From contig NZ_JACHZX010000002.1 of assembly GCF_014193845.1 (NCBI RefSeq), positions 124,001-188,000 of the forward strand: DNA of 64,000 nucleotides. Direction: 5' to 3'. A program made the translations under genes and the position numbers. The notes beneath the pieces are model-generated. The model was not told the origin of the DNA, ran no database searches, and saw only the letters and a program-made list of their open reading frames with translations. Source of the DNA: Sphingomonas sp. BK345 (GTDB taxonomy: Bacteria > Pseudomonadota > Alphaproteobacteria > Sphingomonadales > Sphingomonadaceae). Numbering within the stretch: the first letter of the stretch is position 1; every line of letters starts with the position of its first letter. Of this stretch, positions 34,470 through 43,611 are shown piece by piece.

Positions 34470-34955
34470 ATGCTGTTCCATGTTTCCATCGCTGCGTACG
34501 ATCCGCGTCACGTTGCCGAGGTGCTCGCCGAGCTGTGGGTAGGCGACGCGCTGTTCTTCCCACCGATCTCGGACAATGGCTGGATCGTTCTCGCCAGGGA
34601 TGAGCACCGCAGCGCACTCGAGGTCTATCCGATCGACACGGTTCTGCGTGAAGCCGACGGTGACGCCGACGCAGTAGGGGAAGCGACCGGACGTGAGCCG
34701 TTCACGGCAACGCATGCGGCGATCGGCACGTCGCTCACCCGAGAGGACGTGATGTCGATTGCGGCGCGGGAGGGCTGGCCGGCGAAATATCGCAAGCGTG
34801 GCGGCATGTTCGGCGTCGTCGAGATCTGGATCGAGGGGCGCCAGATGATCGAGGTGCTCACGCCAGAGATGCAGGACGAGTACAAAGCGACCATGTCGGC
34901 TGACAACTGGCGTGCCATGTTGCACTCCTGCGGTGCGGCGGCATCGCTCGCCTGA
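34470..34955 (+). CDS. Hypothetical protein under TetR control
   Basis: A 161-residue soluble protein beginning MLFHVSIAAYDPRHVAEVLA with FPPISDNGWIVLARDEH and a C-terminal GMFGVVEIWIEGRQMIEVLT. It has no signal peptide or membrane segment. An alpha/beta fold with conserved-looking GxVExWIE is apparent but I do not recognise the family. GAGGGGG precedes the ATG. The upstream operator indicates that it is the main target of the divergent TetR protein. Confidence 0.75.
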   Translation: MLFHVSIAAYDPRHVAEVLAELWVGDALFFPPISDNGWIVLARDEHRSALEVYPIDTVLREADGDADAVGEATGREPFTATHAAIGTSLTREDVMSIAAREGWPAKYRKRGGMFGVVEIWIEGRQMIEVLTPEMQDEYKATMSADNWRAMLHSCGAAASLA

Positions 34956-35009
34956 GAGGCGTCACGCGGCGCCGGCGGAAAGCTCGAGGCCGGCCTAAGG
35001 AAATCTGTC

Positions 35010-35234
35010 ATGATTGAAATGATGCAGGGTCTGTCGCAGCACGCGCTGCGACGGGCGTCCAATCAGCCACGTTCCGGTCCTACGCGGATGCGGCATGTAG
35101 CGCCGACGTCTGGCAGGTCCTTGCGTGAGGGGGCGGCAGCCTTTCTCGTCACCGTCACGATCCTGGCGCTGGCGCAGCAACCGCCGGTGCTTGGGTCCTG
35201 GATCGACGCCGCCGCGCGGAGCGTGCTGGCGTGA
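35010..35234 (+). CDS. Small hypothetical membrane protein
   Basis: A 74-residue frame, MIEMMQGLSQHALRRASNQP, with one hydrophobic helix near the C-terminus (AAAFLVTVTILALAQ). AAGGAAA lies upstream of the ATG. It follows the TetR-controlled gene by 54 bp and could be in its operon. No family recognised. Confidence 0.45.
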   Translation: MIEMMQGLSQHALRRASNQPRSGPTRMRHVAPTSGRSLREGAAAFLVTVTILALAQQPPVLGSWIDAAARSVLA

Positions 35235-35279
35235 TGCGCGGCCCTCTGTCGCAGGTAGGGCCGCCGGTGGACCGCCCGG

Positions 35280-35669
35280 CTATCCGCGATGAACGGCCGA
35301 CATCTTGTTGCCGCTCGGGTCGCGCACATAGGCGGCGTAGACGCCCGGCCCATAGCGCGCGCGCTCGCCGGGCGCGCCCGCACAAGTGCCGCCGGCCTTG
35401 AGCGCCGCCGCGTGAAACGCATCGACCTGCCCGCGTGAGGGACTGATAAAGCCGATCATCTGGCCATTCCCGGCGCTCGGCTCCGCGCCGTCGAAGGGCG
35501 CGCCGACGAACAGCACGATGCCGTCCCCGCTACCGCCCTGCGAGTAGCAGGACCAACCGGCGACGTCGGCGTGGCGCGCCCAGCCGATCGCCCCCAATGC
35601 TGCGTCGTAGAAGGTGACCGACGCGGCCTGATCGCGCGCGCCCACGGTCATGTAGTGGTCCATCGTCAT
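35280..35669 (-). CDS. VOC family (glyoxalase-like) protein
   Basis: A 129-residue vicinal-oxygen-chelate protein with one beta-alpha-beta-beta-beta module pair: MDHYMTVGARDQAASVTFYD and YAAYVRDPSGNKMSAVHRG. His and Glu metal-ligand positions are partly replaced, so it may be a binding rather than a catalytic member. It ends the leftward unit starting with the LytTR regulator: its ATG is one base from the regulator's stop, so both are probably cotranscribed. Confidence 0.85.
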   Translation of the reverse strand: MTMDHYMTVGARDQAASVTFYDAALGAIGWARHADVAGWSCYSQGGSGDGIVLFVGAPFDGAEPSAGNGQMIGFISPSRGQVDAFHAAALKAGGTCAGAPGERARYGPGVYAAYVRDPSGNKMSAVHRG

Positions 35670-35670
35670 C

Positions 35671-36432
35671 TCAATGAGCCGTCAGTTTAAGGGCTTCCGC
35701 GACCTCGTCCATGTAAAGCGGCCCGACCTGCACCGAGCTGTCGTCAGCGAGCCGCAGCCGGAGCATGCCACGACCCGGCCGCTCGACGGCCGTCACCGTG
35801 GCGAGCCGTACCATGTACGAACGATGCACCCGCAGCAGCACTTTGGGATCGAGGCGCTGCTCGAGGTCGCTCATCTTGGCACGAAGAATATGCGCTTTGA
35901 GGTCGGTGTGGAGCAGCACATAGTCCTTCGCGGCCTCGATCAGGTTGATCGTCTCGACCGGCAGCAGCACGCTGCCCTGCTTCACCGGAACCCAGAGCGC
36001 ATTGTCGTAGCTGCCGACCGGATTGAGGGATGACGCGGCCTGAACGGAAGCACCGTCGTCCGCCACCCTGGCTTGGCGCCTTCGCAGCGCACGTGCCACG
36101 CCCATGCGCAGTCGCTCAGCGCCGACGGGCTTGAGCAGGTAGTCGGCCGCTTCGATGTCGAAGGCCTGAGCCGCATATTGATCGAATGCGGTGACGAACA
36201 CGATCTCTGGTGAAGTGGCCTGCTCCATCAGCTGCTCGGCCAGCGCGATGCCGCTCATGCCAGGCATCTCGATGTCGAGGAAGACGAGGTCTGGACGCAG
36301 CTGCTCGATCAGCGACAATCCCTCCGCCGCTCCGGTCGCCGTGGCTACCACCATGACCTCGGGGATCGCCGCCAGTCCGGTCGCGAGGCGCTCGATCGCC
36401 AATGCCTCGTCGTCGATCAGGATTGCCCGCAT
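35671..36432 (-). CDS. LytTR family response regulator
   Basis: A 253-residue regulator with ATG 36432 (MRAILIDDEALAIERLATGL); the open frame continues upstream but without receiver homology. Receiver: acidic Asp7/Asp8, phosphoacceptor Asp53 (FLDIEMPGMSG), Thr in FVTAFDQ and Lys in LLKPVG. The C-terminal LytTR DNA-binding domain contains INLIEAAKDYVLLHT and LLRVHRSYMVRLATV. Its partner is the divergent LytS-type kinase at 36591. Confidence 0.92.
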   Translation of the reverse strand: MRAILIDDEALAIERLATGLAAIPEVMVVATATGAAEGLSLIEQLRPDLVFLDIEMPGMSGIALAEQLMEQATSPEIVFVTAFDQYAAQAFDIEAADYLLKPVGAERLRMGVARALRRRQARVADDGASVQAASSLNPVGSYDNALWVPVKQGSVLLPVETINLIEAAKDYVLLHTDLKAHILRAKMSDLEQRLDPKVLLRVHRSYMVRLATVTAVERPGRGMLRLRLADDSSVQVGPLYMDEVAEALKLTAH

Positions 36433-36590
36433 CACATTCACCTCGGTGCAGCTGCATACCAGCGCCGCCGTCAACTTAGCACCCTTGGCCACGCGCACGA
36501 GCGGCCCCGTCGCACCCTCGTCCACTTTGGTCGCAGGCTGAGCCCAGGACGGGATTGCTGCCATGGAAGGCACCGGGCAAAATCGCGTCT

Positions 36591-37694
36591 ATGGGGACGC
36601 TGCGCCGAGACATTTGGATCACGCCGGAGGGGCGGCAGGTCGTCTGGATGACGCTGGCGAGTTGGCTCCTCGTGCTCGGCGTCTACCAGCTCACGGAAAC
36701 CCTCAGCGGTCGCTTCGGCTGGCTATACGACATACCGATGGACGTGCCGGCGGTCGTATTGGTCGCTCTGCTGGTTCTTCCTGCCTACCCGCTCGTGCTG
36801 GCACTCCACGAAGCGACGCCGTGGCAGAAATGGCTCATTTTCTTCGTCGTCGCGCTCGTCATCGCGTCCCTGCAAAGCATGGTCAACCTGGTCGAGAACC
36901 GCCTGCTCGGCGTCATTCCGCGCTTCGACGCCGCTCATGCCGACATCATTCGCGAGCGCTTCGCGCGCGTGATGCAGGGTCACTTCTACAAGACCTTCGC
37001 CAACATCACGCTCATCGCCTTTACGGTGCAGGTGCGTGACCGCGCTGCCGACCGCATGGCATTGCTCGAGGTCAGCGCCCGTGCGGACCGGGCGCGCTTG
37101 GCGGCGCTCAGACTGCAGCTCAATCCTCATTTTCTCTTCAATACGCTCAATGCGATCTCATCGCTCGTCGGTGCGGGACGCACACGCGAGGCGGACGAGA
37201 TGATCGAACGCCTGTCGGATTTCCTGCGCCAGACGCTGGAGGAGGACGTCGATGCCATCGTGCCGCTCAGCCAGGAACTCGCCGCGCTCGACAGCTATGT
37301 CGCAATCGAGCGGATCCGGTTTGGCGAGCGACTCAACATCGAGCTCAACGTCGATCGTGCGCTTCGTGCGCGTATCCTGATGCCGAGCCTGATCCTGCAG
37401 CCGCTCGTCGAGAACGCGATCAAATACGCCGTCGCCCCGGCGCGGCGGCCGGTCACGATCGCCTTGTCGGCGTGGGAGGAGGGCGGTCGAGCGGTGATCG
37501 AGGTTCGGGACGACGGCGCCGGTGTTGCCGTTGATCGCAGCAGCATCACGAGCACCGGACTGGGCCTCGCCAATGTGCGGCAGCGTCTCGAAACGCTATA
37601 CGGTGAAGCTGCGGCGTTGGCAGCGGGGCCGGACGCGACTGGTGGCTGGCGCGTGCGCCTGCGCTTCCCACCGACTATTACCAGCCATTTGTAG
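36591..37694 (+). CDS. LytS-type sensor histidine kinase
   Basis: About 367 residues. Four hydrophobic segments in the N-terminal 150 residues form the membrane sensor, followed by a His_kinase domain with the phosphorylated His180 in LQLNPHFLFNTLNAISSLVG. The ATPase domain has the N-box LVENAIKYA, VRDDGAGV and GLGLANVRQRLETLYG. I prefer ATG 36591 to TTG 36555. Divergent from the LytTR regulator over 158 bp; together they form one two-component system with unknown stimulus. Confidence 0.9.
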   Translation: MGTLRRDIWITPEGRQVVWMTLASWLLVLGVYQLTETLSGRFGWLYDIPMDVPAVVLVALLVLPAYPLVLALHEATPWQKWLIFFVVALVIASLQSMVNLVENRLLGVIPRFDAAHADIIRERFARVMQGHFYKTFANITLIAFTVQVRDRAADRMALLEVSARADRARLAALRLQLNPHFLFNTLNAISSLVGAGRTREADEMIERLSDFLRQTLEEDVDAIVPLSQELAALDSYVAIERIRFGERLNIELNVDRALRARILMPSLILQPLVENAIKYAVAPARRPVTIALSAWEEGGRAVIEVRDDGAGVAVDRSSITSTGLGLANVRQRLETLYGEAAALAAGPDATGGWRVRLRFPPTITSHL

Positions 37695-37863
37695 CGGATC
37701 CGCCTTGGTCGCAGCGAGATCGATTTCTGTCGCGCCGCCACTGCGGCCGTGCAACGTCGAGCGCATTGCGCCCCGCACGGGAGCCGGTCCGAGTTTCGGT
37801 CCAGCCTCCTGACATGGCGCGCTCCTCGATCTGGGCTCGCCCAGCTCGAGAAGGAACACCGCC

Positions 37864-38349
37864 ATGAAGAAGATATCGCCGCTCGTCGGCGCAACGATCG
37901 TCGCCGCGCTGGCGCTCGGTCAACCGTCGGTCTCATGGGCCTCGTCCCAGACGGCACACCGCGAGCAGGCGCCTGCCTCGCGTGCCGATCCGCACGCCGG
38001 CGAGCAGCCGCTTACCTGCGAGATGATTTCTGCCGAACTCGGCACTCTTCAGGAAGGGGCGACAGCGCGCGCGGTCAAGGCGCAGCGAGCGGCGAAAACG
38101 AAGCGAGGCCTGTTCGGCTTTGCCAAGACGATGGCATCGGTCATGGTTCCTGGCGTGGCGATGGCGGCGGGTGGCGGCTCGGCACTCGGCTCGCTCGCCG
38201 CGCAGGGAGCGGGGCAATCGGCTGCCGAGGCGCTGGCGCGGTCGAATGCGCCCGCGGGTGTACCGACGGCGCCTCAATACAGCGTGGCAGAGCAAGAGCG
38301 ACTTGGGCGCTTGGCGACGCTCGCGGCCGAGCGGCAGTGCGCGGCATGA
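37864..38349 (+). CDS. Exported hypothetical protein
   Basis: A 161-residue protein. A signal peptide (MKKISPLVGATIVAALALGQ, cut after SWAS) is followed by a helix with two Cys (LTCEMI and the C-terminal RQCAA), a basic stretch, and a Gly/Ala-rich hydrophobic region (MVPGVAMAAGGGSALG). GAAGGA precedes the ATG. The stop overlaps the start of the next gene. No family recognised; probably periplasmic or outer membrane. Confidence 0.7.
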   Translation: MKKISPLVGATIVAALALGQPSVSWASSQTAHREQAPASRADPHAGEQPLTCEMISAELGTLQEGATARAVKAQRAAKTKRGLFGFAKTMASVMVPGVAMAAGGGSALGSLAAQGAGQSAAEALARSNAPAGVPTAPQYSVAEQERLGRLATLAAERQCAA

Positions 38350-38771
38350 GGCTCGCGATCGCGATCGTCGGCTTCTGCGCCGGGTTGAGTGGGAGCCTCG
38401 CTTTAGGCGCCGTCAGCGCTGCAAGCCCGTCGGACGCGCCGACCCCCGGCACTTATCGCGTCACGGCCACGGTCAAGGGCGCACCGTCAAAGGTCAGTGA
38501 CGAGTGCATGAGCGCCGATGAGATCGCGGAATTGTTCGCGCTCCGGCCGATGCCGGGAGACTGTGTCATGGCCCGCGATCAGATCGGCGGAGGGCGGATC
38601 GATCTCGCGCGCTCATGCCGCAGTGGCGCGCAGGTCCGCTCGGCATCGATCAGCGGGAGCTACTCGCCCACCGCGTTCGATGCGACAACGTCCTCGCGCC
38701 TGCCCGAGTTACCGGAACCGCTGGAGATCCGGCTGAGAGGGCAGCGTACTGGCGACTGTGAGGCGGACTGA
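38346..38771 (+). CDS. DUF3617-like exported protein
   Basis: A 141-residue protein starting inside the ATGA overlap with the upstream gene. Signal peptide MRLAIAIVGFCAGLSGSLAL, then GTYRVTATVKGAPSKVSDEC, with CMSADEIAEL and CVMARDQIGGGRIDL. The paired-Cys and TxxVxG pattern is that of DUF3617 proteins, small periplasmic proteins of unknown function common in sphingomonads. Translationally coupled to the preceding exported protein. Confidence 0.65.
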   Translation: MRLAIAIVGFCAGLSGSLALGAVSAASPSDAPTPGTYRVTATVKGAPSKVSDECMSADEIAELFALRPMPGDCVMARDQIGGGRIDLARSCRSGAQVRSASISGSYSPTAFDATTSSRLPELPEPLEIRLRGQRTGDCEAD

Positions 38772-38994
38772 GCTGGGTGACCGGCCGCGCGCGGAGCCGT
38801 GGACCATCGGTGACGGCTTCGTCGCCGCGACGTCCTGTTTCGTCGCGACACAGATGAGCGCCGCACCGGCGCGGTATAGTAAACGAGGCGGCGGGACAGT
38901 CGAAAAGCTCAGCCGCCGACATTTCGATGACGACATAAGAAGCTCGTGGCTGTCTGCCGCCGCGATCGCTGCTGCTATGAGAAAGGGAGATATA

Positions 38995-39678
38995 ATGAGC
39001 AAGATGATCATGCCTCTGTTGACGGCTGCGTTCGCGGTGATGACCTCCATGCCGGCCGAAGCGGCGGTGCAGATGCTGGATTTTACGCAGGGCAACTACT
39101 GCAACGGTGAGGAACTCTGCACCAACAACGCCGCCATCGACCAGGGGCACGGGAGCACCGCGGAGGTGTCGGTGAACTTCGGCAGCACCTACGATGGTTT
39201 TCCAAGCGGCCCGCTCTACTATTACGAGCGCGGCTTCGGCGATCTCGTGGGGGTGGCATACAGCAACAAGGGATCAACCGACTTCCGCACTCGCGGCCGC
39301 CTCACGCTTAGCGCCGCTGCTGGTTATGAGATAACGCTCAAGTCGTTCGATCTCGGCTGCTTCGTCAACCTGTCGAACTGCCAGACGGCGACCTACAACG
39401 TGAACCCGGGCGCAGGCGGGTACCAGACCGGCTCGATCGGCACCGGTTATCCCACCCACCAGTCTGTCACCTTCAACGCCGGATATGGCAACGTCGTTGA
39501 TCTCTGGTTCGGGGCCGGCGAGAATGTCGGCATCGACAACATCAAGTGGGATGTGCGCGCGATCGGCGCTGGCGCTGTGCCCGAGCCTGCGACCTGGGCG
39601 ATGATGATCCTGGGCTTCGGGCTCGTCGGTACGTCGCTCCGTCGACGTGCGCCCACGCTGCGGCGCCAGCTGGTCTGA
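38995..39678 (+). CDS. PEP-CTERM sorting domain protein
   Basis: A 227-residue exported protein. AAGGGAG precedes ATG 38995 (MSKMIMPLLTAAFAVMTSMP, signal to AEAA). The body has four Cys and aromatic-rich strands; the end is VPEPATWAMMILGFGLVGTS with RRRAPTLRRQ, the exosortase sorting signal. It is a second PEP-CTERM protein in the window, unrelated in its body to the one at 32136. Confidence 0.85.
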   Translation: MSKMIMPLLTAAFAVMTSMPAEAAVQMLDFTQGNYCNGEELCTNNAAIDQGHGSTAEVSVNFGSTYDGFPSGPLYYYERGFGDLVGVAYSNKGSTDFRTRGRLTLSAAAGYEITLKSFDLGCFVNLSNCQTATYNVNPGAGGYQTGSIGTGYPTHQSVTFNAGYGNVVDLWFGAGENVGIDNIKWDVRAIGAGAVPEPATWAMMILGFGLVGTSLRRRAPTLRRQLV

Positions 39679-39682
39679 TCAA

Positions 39683-39710
39683 GGGCGAGCCCTCCGCGAG
39701 GGGCTCGCCC
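39683..39710 (+). terminator. Strong hairpin after PEP-CTERM gene
   Basis: GGGCGAGCCC (39683-39692) pairs perfectly with GGGCTCGCCC (39701-39710) around an 8-base loop, four bases after the stop. The following bases (GTTCC) are not T-rich, so termination would rely on the stem or Rho. Confidence 0.6.
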
Positions 39711-39728
39711 GTTCCACAAGGTTGGATC

Positions 39729-40403
39729 ATGATGATGAGCGAGGGAGGCTCCGTATCGTGGCGCTGTGTTCTGCTCGGCGCGCCTGTGCTGTGGTGCGGT
39801 GGCCCGCCTGCTGCCACTCCGCGGCGCTACCACATCGGCGCCACAATGGTGCGACGACGGAAGGGGTATGGCGATCGCGATCAGCTGTGCGATCGACTGC
39901 GGCTTGCGTTCGAGCTCGCCATTGCCGACCACGAACCCTCGCTTCCGACCGCGATGTTGCGGATCGTCATCGATGAGGCGGCCACCAGTTCCCCCACGCC
40001 AGCACGAGCCTCACGGCTGCCTCTGATCGGCTCGCTGTTCCAGACGACCAAGCGGATTCGCGCTGAGGTTGAACTCGTCGATCCATTCTCGGGCACTACG
40101 CTCGACAACTTCATGATCGATGCCGTTGACCCGACACGCTTGTCCACCATCGGCGACGATTCTGCCTCCTCGTTGTCACGAGGGAGCCCAGCGGCTGCTT
40201 CAAGGTCGTGCACGCGGCATCTGTCACACCTCACACAAGAGTGGCTGATCAGACGTTTCGTCACGCTCACCTTCAGCAGGCTCTACGACGTCATGGATCG
40301 AGGTCACGATGATCCTCGCCTACTTAGCAACGAACCGAGGCCGTCTAGCGAGCCATTAAGACTCGCCCTCGTGGCGGCCGGTCGGATCGAAAGTTCGATG
40401 TGA
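39729..40403 (+). CDS. Hypothetical protein
   Basis: A frame of 224 residues from ATG 39729; later starts such as 39846 (MVRRRKGYGDRDQLC) are possible. The first 40 residues contain a hydrophobic stretch resembling an export signal. The middle (LRIVIDEAATSS, IRAEVELVDPFSGTTLDNFM) has coding-like codon use, the main support for a gene. A 26-codon frame overlaps its stop (TGATG). No family recognised. Confidence 0.45.
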   Translation: MMMSEGGSVSWRCVLLGAPVLWCGGPPAATPRRYHIGATMVRRRKGYGDRDQLCDRLRLAFELAIADHEPSLPTAMLRIVIDEAATSSPTPARASRLPLIGSLFQTTKRIRAEVELVDPFSGTTLDNFMIDAVDPTRLSTIGDDSASSLSRGSPAAASRSCTRHLSHLTQEWLIRRFVTLTFSRLYDVMDRGHDDPRLLSNEPRPSSEPLRLALVAAGRIESSM

Positions 40404-40483
40404 TGAACAGGGCAGTTATGATCTTCGCCCTGGCGCTGGCATTGCTGTTCCCCGGAATGCCAGCGACGCCACCGGCTTCGTAG
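40403..40483 (+). CDS. 26-residue hydrophobic micro-ORF
   Basis: ATG at 40403 shares its A with the TGA stop of the upstream frame. The product MNRAVMIFALALALLFPGMP plus ATPPAS is a single hydrophobic helix. Translational coupling hints at a real small membrane peptide, but length makes this weak. The gap to 40740 holds no gene and includes a repeat fragment (AAGTCCGCCTTGGTCGCGAA). Confidence 0.25.
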   Translation: MNRAVMIFALALALLFPGMPATPPAS

Positions 40484-40740
40484 GCTGTCCGTGATGGCGG
40501 CGAAACCGGCATCGCTCGCCCTCAAGCCCGTCGCGACATTTTCATCGCGCCGAAGTCCGCCTTGGTCGCGAACATCGTGCAGGGCTGGGCATCTGCGTTA
40601 AGTGTGTTGCACAGGTAAGTCACCCGTGCCACTTATCCACGTCGTTCGGGACTGAGCGCCGGATGCGGAGCCGCTGGGCCTAGGCTCACAACGCAGGGAT
40701 GGTCGGGAACTGCTGACTAGCAAAGAGGGGAGGAGTCTCA

Positions 40741-42051
40741 ATGAAACTCACGCGTAAGATCCTGTTGCACCTGCTGCTCGCCACCGTGGCGGCCGAAGGT
40801 ATGGCGCAGCGACCGGCGGGTCCGGTGACGCTCGTCCATGCCGGCCGCTTCTGGGATGCAGAGAGCGGGAAAATGCTTTCGGGCCGCGACATCCTGATCC
40901 GTGGCGACCGGATCACGGAGGTCGCGCCTAGCATCGCGCTTCCGACAGGCGCGACTGAGATCGACGCGCGCGGCTGCAGTGTGCTGCCAGGTCTCATCGA
41001 CGCGCACACCCACATCCTGGCAGAGCAGAAGTTCGGCGAGCCGCTGAGTCAATCCATCGACCGTGACAACACGCATGGTGGCGCTATCGGGCGAACCTTT
41101 ACCGGCATACCCCGGGCACAGCAGTACCTCGGTGCCGGCGTAACGACGATCCGTGACCTTGGTAACTCCGGTCAATTCCTCGATCTCGTGTTAGGACAGG
41201 CGATCACCAACGGCACGGTGAGCGGCCCGCGCATCATCGGTTCGGGTCCCGGGCTCGCTCCGGCAGGCGGACAATTTGAGCGTTTGCCGATGGACCCACA
41301 CGCGCTTGTCTCGGGCGAGTACCGGGTCATCAATGGCGCCGACGACGCGCGCGCTGCCGTTCGCGACGCGATCGCCCGCGGCGCTGATGTCATCAAGATG
41401 TACCCTGAAGCGTCACCTCAGCGTACCCGGCTCACCGTTGCTGAGATGCAGGCGATCGTCAGCGAGGCTCAGCGACACAACATTCCGGTTGCGGCACATG
41501 CAACCTTCGATGCTGCGATCCGCGAGGCAGTGGAAGCAGGCGTGTCGTCGATCGAACATGGCTACGAGATATCCGATGTGACATTGAAGCTGATGGCCGC
41601 CAAAGGCGTGTGGCTCGTTCCGACCGATCCCTCGATCGAGATGGTGAAAGAGTTCTCCATGTCGTGGAAGCGACAGCCGCCGCCCGGTGAGATCGAGCAG
41701 CAGTTGAAGATGTTCCATGAACGGCTGATGCGGGCCCACAAGGCGGGCGTACGGATCGCGCTCGGCTCCGATCTCTACTTCCCGTATGCGCCTGGTCGAG
41801 GAGCCGGCACGCGCGGAACGCTCGAAGGCTATGTCGATGCCGGGCTGACTCCGGCGCAGGCACTACGCACGGCGACATGGGAGGCAGGCCGGCTGCTGCG
41901 CGACGATGGACTCGGCGTTCTGCGCCCCGGCGCGCACGCCGATCTGCTCGTTGTCGCTGGCGATCCGTCGCAGGACATTAGGGCGTTGCGAGGCATTCGG
42001 TTTGTGATGAAGGACGGAGCTGCCGTTGTGCCGTTCGCAGGATGTCGCTGA
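40741..42051 (+). CDS. Exported amidohydrolase family metal hydrolase
   Basis: A 436-residue protein with signal peptide (to GMAQ). It has the imidazolonepropionase/prolidase-like amidohydrolase fold: metal ligands in LIDAHTH, the carboxylated Lys in DVIKMYPE, His residues in VAAHATF and SIEHGYE, and the Asp in ALGSDLYFPYAP. The C-terminal HADLLVVAGDP strand closes the composite domain. It is probably a periplasmic hydrolase of amide or peptide bonds; substrate unknown. GAGGGGAGG precedes the ATG. Confidence 0.88.
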   Translation: MKLTRKILLHLLLATVAAEGMAQRPAGPVTLVHAGRFWDAESGKMLSGRDILIRGDRITEVAPSIALPTGATEIDARGCSVLPGLIDAHTHILAEQKFGEPLSQSIDRDNTHGGAIGRTFTGIPRAQQYLGAGVTTIRDLGNSGQFLDLVLGQAITNGTVSGPRIIGSGPGLAPAGGQFERLPMDPHALVSGEYRVINGADDARAAVRDAIARGADVIKMYPEASPQRTRLTVAEMQAIVSEAQRHNIPVAAHATFDAAIREAVEAGVSSIEHGYEISDVTLKLMAAKGVWLVPTDPSIEMVKEFSMSWKRQPPPGEIEQQLKMFHERLMRAHKAGVRIALGSDLYFPYAPGRGAGTRGTLEGYVDAGLTPAQALRTATWEAGRLLRDDGLGVLRPGAHADLLVVAGDPSQDIRALRGIRFVMKDGAAVVPFAGCR

Positions 42052-42366
42052 CATCACGCTTGAGACATACAGTCGCTTAATCCCACCTAGTCGACCATGG
42101 CGGCCGATTGCAGCGCCAGCTGCGGCCTCACAACAGAGCGCAGTGAGTGAAAGGGGCTTGGTGATCGATCGCTCAGAGAGGCCGCCTCTCAGTGGCTTCG
42201 TCTCGTCACCTCATCGGCAGCTTGAAGGTGAATGAATGTCCGAAGATGGGTTGCGACGAGTAGCTCTTGAGTGACCGCTTTTGGGTCTACCTACATTGTA
42301 TCGACTGACGCTCTTTGTCCGTCGGACAGCTCAGCGTGGTTCCGGCATGCGAACGCTCTGCCGAGA
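42052..42366. repeat. Gene-free stretch with dispersed repeat
   Basis: GGTGAATGAATGTCCGAAGA at about 42228 and GAGTGACCGCTTTTGGGTC at about 42269 are clear copies of the repeat family; the latter is the best-preserved core in the window. Confidence 0.55.
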
Positions 42367-43611
42367 TCATCGATCGCGCAAGAAGGGGTCGCCGCCAATG
42401 AAGGCCATGTCAGGGTCGGGGCGCGGTGGCGTGCCCTGCGCCGCCCAGACGAAGGATTTACGGACCTGCCTGCCATCCGCATAGGTCAGCTCGAGCATCG
42501 TTCCGCTTAGTTTCCATCTCCCCGACCTTTGGGCCGCCCGGCTGGATACTGCCACCGTCGGCGCGACCCCCCCGCCCTCGGCGCCCTGCGTGAACGTGCC
42601 GTCGGCCGCGAAGGTGAGGCGGCTGACGCCGAGCGTCGAGACTGGGCCGTCGGCCATGTAGACGGTGCTGCCGCTCGTCAGCTTGTACGTCCCCGACAAC
42701 GGCGAGCGATCGGCGGTGAATGCGGGAAAGAAGCTGCCTAATCCCAGGCGATAGTCGCTTGTTCGCCCCTTGCTGCTGGTCAGCAGAAAGGTTTCCCCCT
42801 GCTTGCGCCACGTGCCCCATCGCGCTGGGGAGCGTGCGCGATCCGCGGCGGCGTCGAGGTCGACGAGCGGCGTCTCGTCCAACTCGACGTAATCACCGTT
42901 GGTGAAGAACACTAGAGGCTCGTAGCTGACCCCCGCGCCGCCCGCGATCGCGCGGAAGTAGAGCCCCGACACGGGCGGCGTGCGGCCGCTTCCAGGCGCC
43001 GGCCCAGTATCCTGCTCCGTCGCAGCGGCAACGGGCTTGAAGCCAGAGGCGGTCATTTCGACCTGGCGCAGGTCGGTCTTGAGCAACTCGGACGCCTCCG
43101 CATGGATGGCGTCGCTCATCGCGCGCACCTTCGCGTCGCCCCCTGCCTTTGCGGCGCGCATGCGCGCGTCGGCGAACAGCATCTGGAGCAGCATCGTGTC
43201 CGCGATCTCCTGCTTCTCCGCATCGCCGCGCCCGCGCAGCTTGGGCCCGAGCACCCCGGCGAGCTGCGCCCGCACGCCGCGCGCGATCGCAGGGTCGGTC
43301 TCCACACCGACCTGCCCGTGCGCGGCTTCCCAGGCGGTGATCCAATATGCCGCGGTCATGTCGGCCGCATCATCGGGAGAGAACCCGAAGCGCTGGAATG
43401 CGGGACGCACTGCTTCCACCACGTCCTGTCGAAAGGCAGTCTCGAGTGCGGCAGCCGTGGCCGGATCCTTCGCCTTGATCGCGGCGACGAGCTGCGCCTG
43501 CTGCACCCGCATGAGTGCCGGATCTCGGCGGAAGCGAGTATCGGCGGGTGTTTGCGCCATCACGGCGGCAGGCAGCAGTAGGCCGAAGGTAAGGGCGGCT
43601 GCGCGCAGCAT
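42367..43611 (-). CDS. Exported hypothetical protein (DUF6683-like N-terminus)
   Basis: A 414-residue protein with signal peptide (to VMAQ). The N-terminal helical half (RPAFQRFGFSPDDAADMTAA then YWITAWEAAHG) resembles DUF6683 proteins. The C-terminal half is beta-rich with repeated GTWR/GRWKLSGTMLELTYADGR patterns, as in lipocalin-like folds. Role unknown. Monocistronic, facing the amidohydrolase gene tail-to-tail. Confidence 0.75.
   Translation of the reverse strand: MLRAAALTFGLLLPAAVMAQTPADTRFRRDPALMRVQQAQLVAAIKAKDPATAAALETAFRQDVVEAVRPAFQRFGFSPDDAADMTAAYWITAWEAAHGQVGVETDPAIARGVRAQLAGVLGPKLRGRGDAEKQEIADTMLLQMLFADARMRAAKAGGDAKVRAMSDAIHAEASELLKTDLRQVEMTASGFKPVAAATEQDTGPAPGSGRTPPVSGLYFRAIAGGAGVSYEPLVFFTNGDYVELDETPLVDLDAAADRARSPARWGTWRKQGETFLLTSSKGRTSDYRLGLGSFFPAFTADRSPLSGTYKLTSGSTVYMADGPVSTLGVSRLTFAADGTFTQGAEGGGVAPTVAVSSRAAQRSGRWKLSGTMLELTYADGRQVRKSFVWAAQGTPPRPDPDMAFIGGDPFLRDR

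Noticed and set aside
37749..38771. 340-codon frame covering two exported proteins
   Set aside because: Its first 199 codons are out of frame with the signal-peptide protein at 37864; only the last part from 38346 is a real gene.
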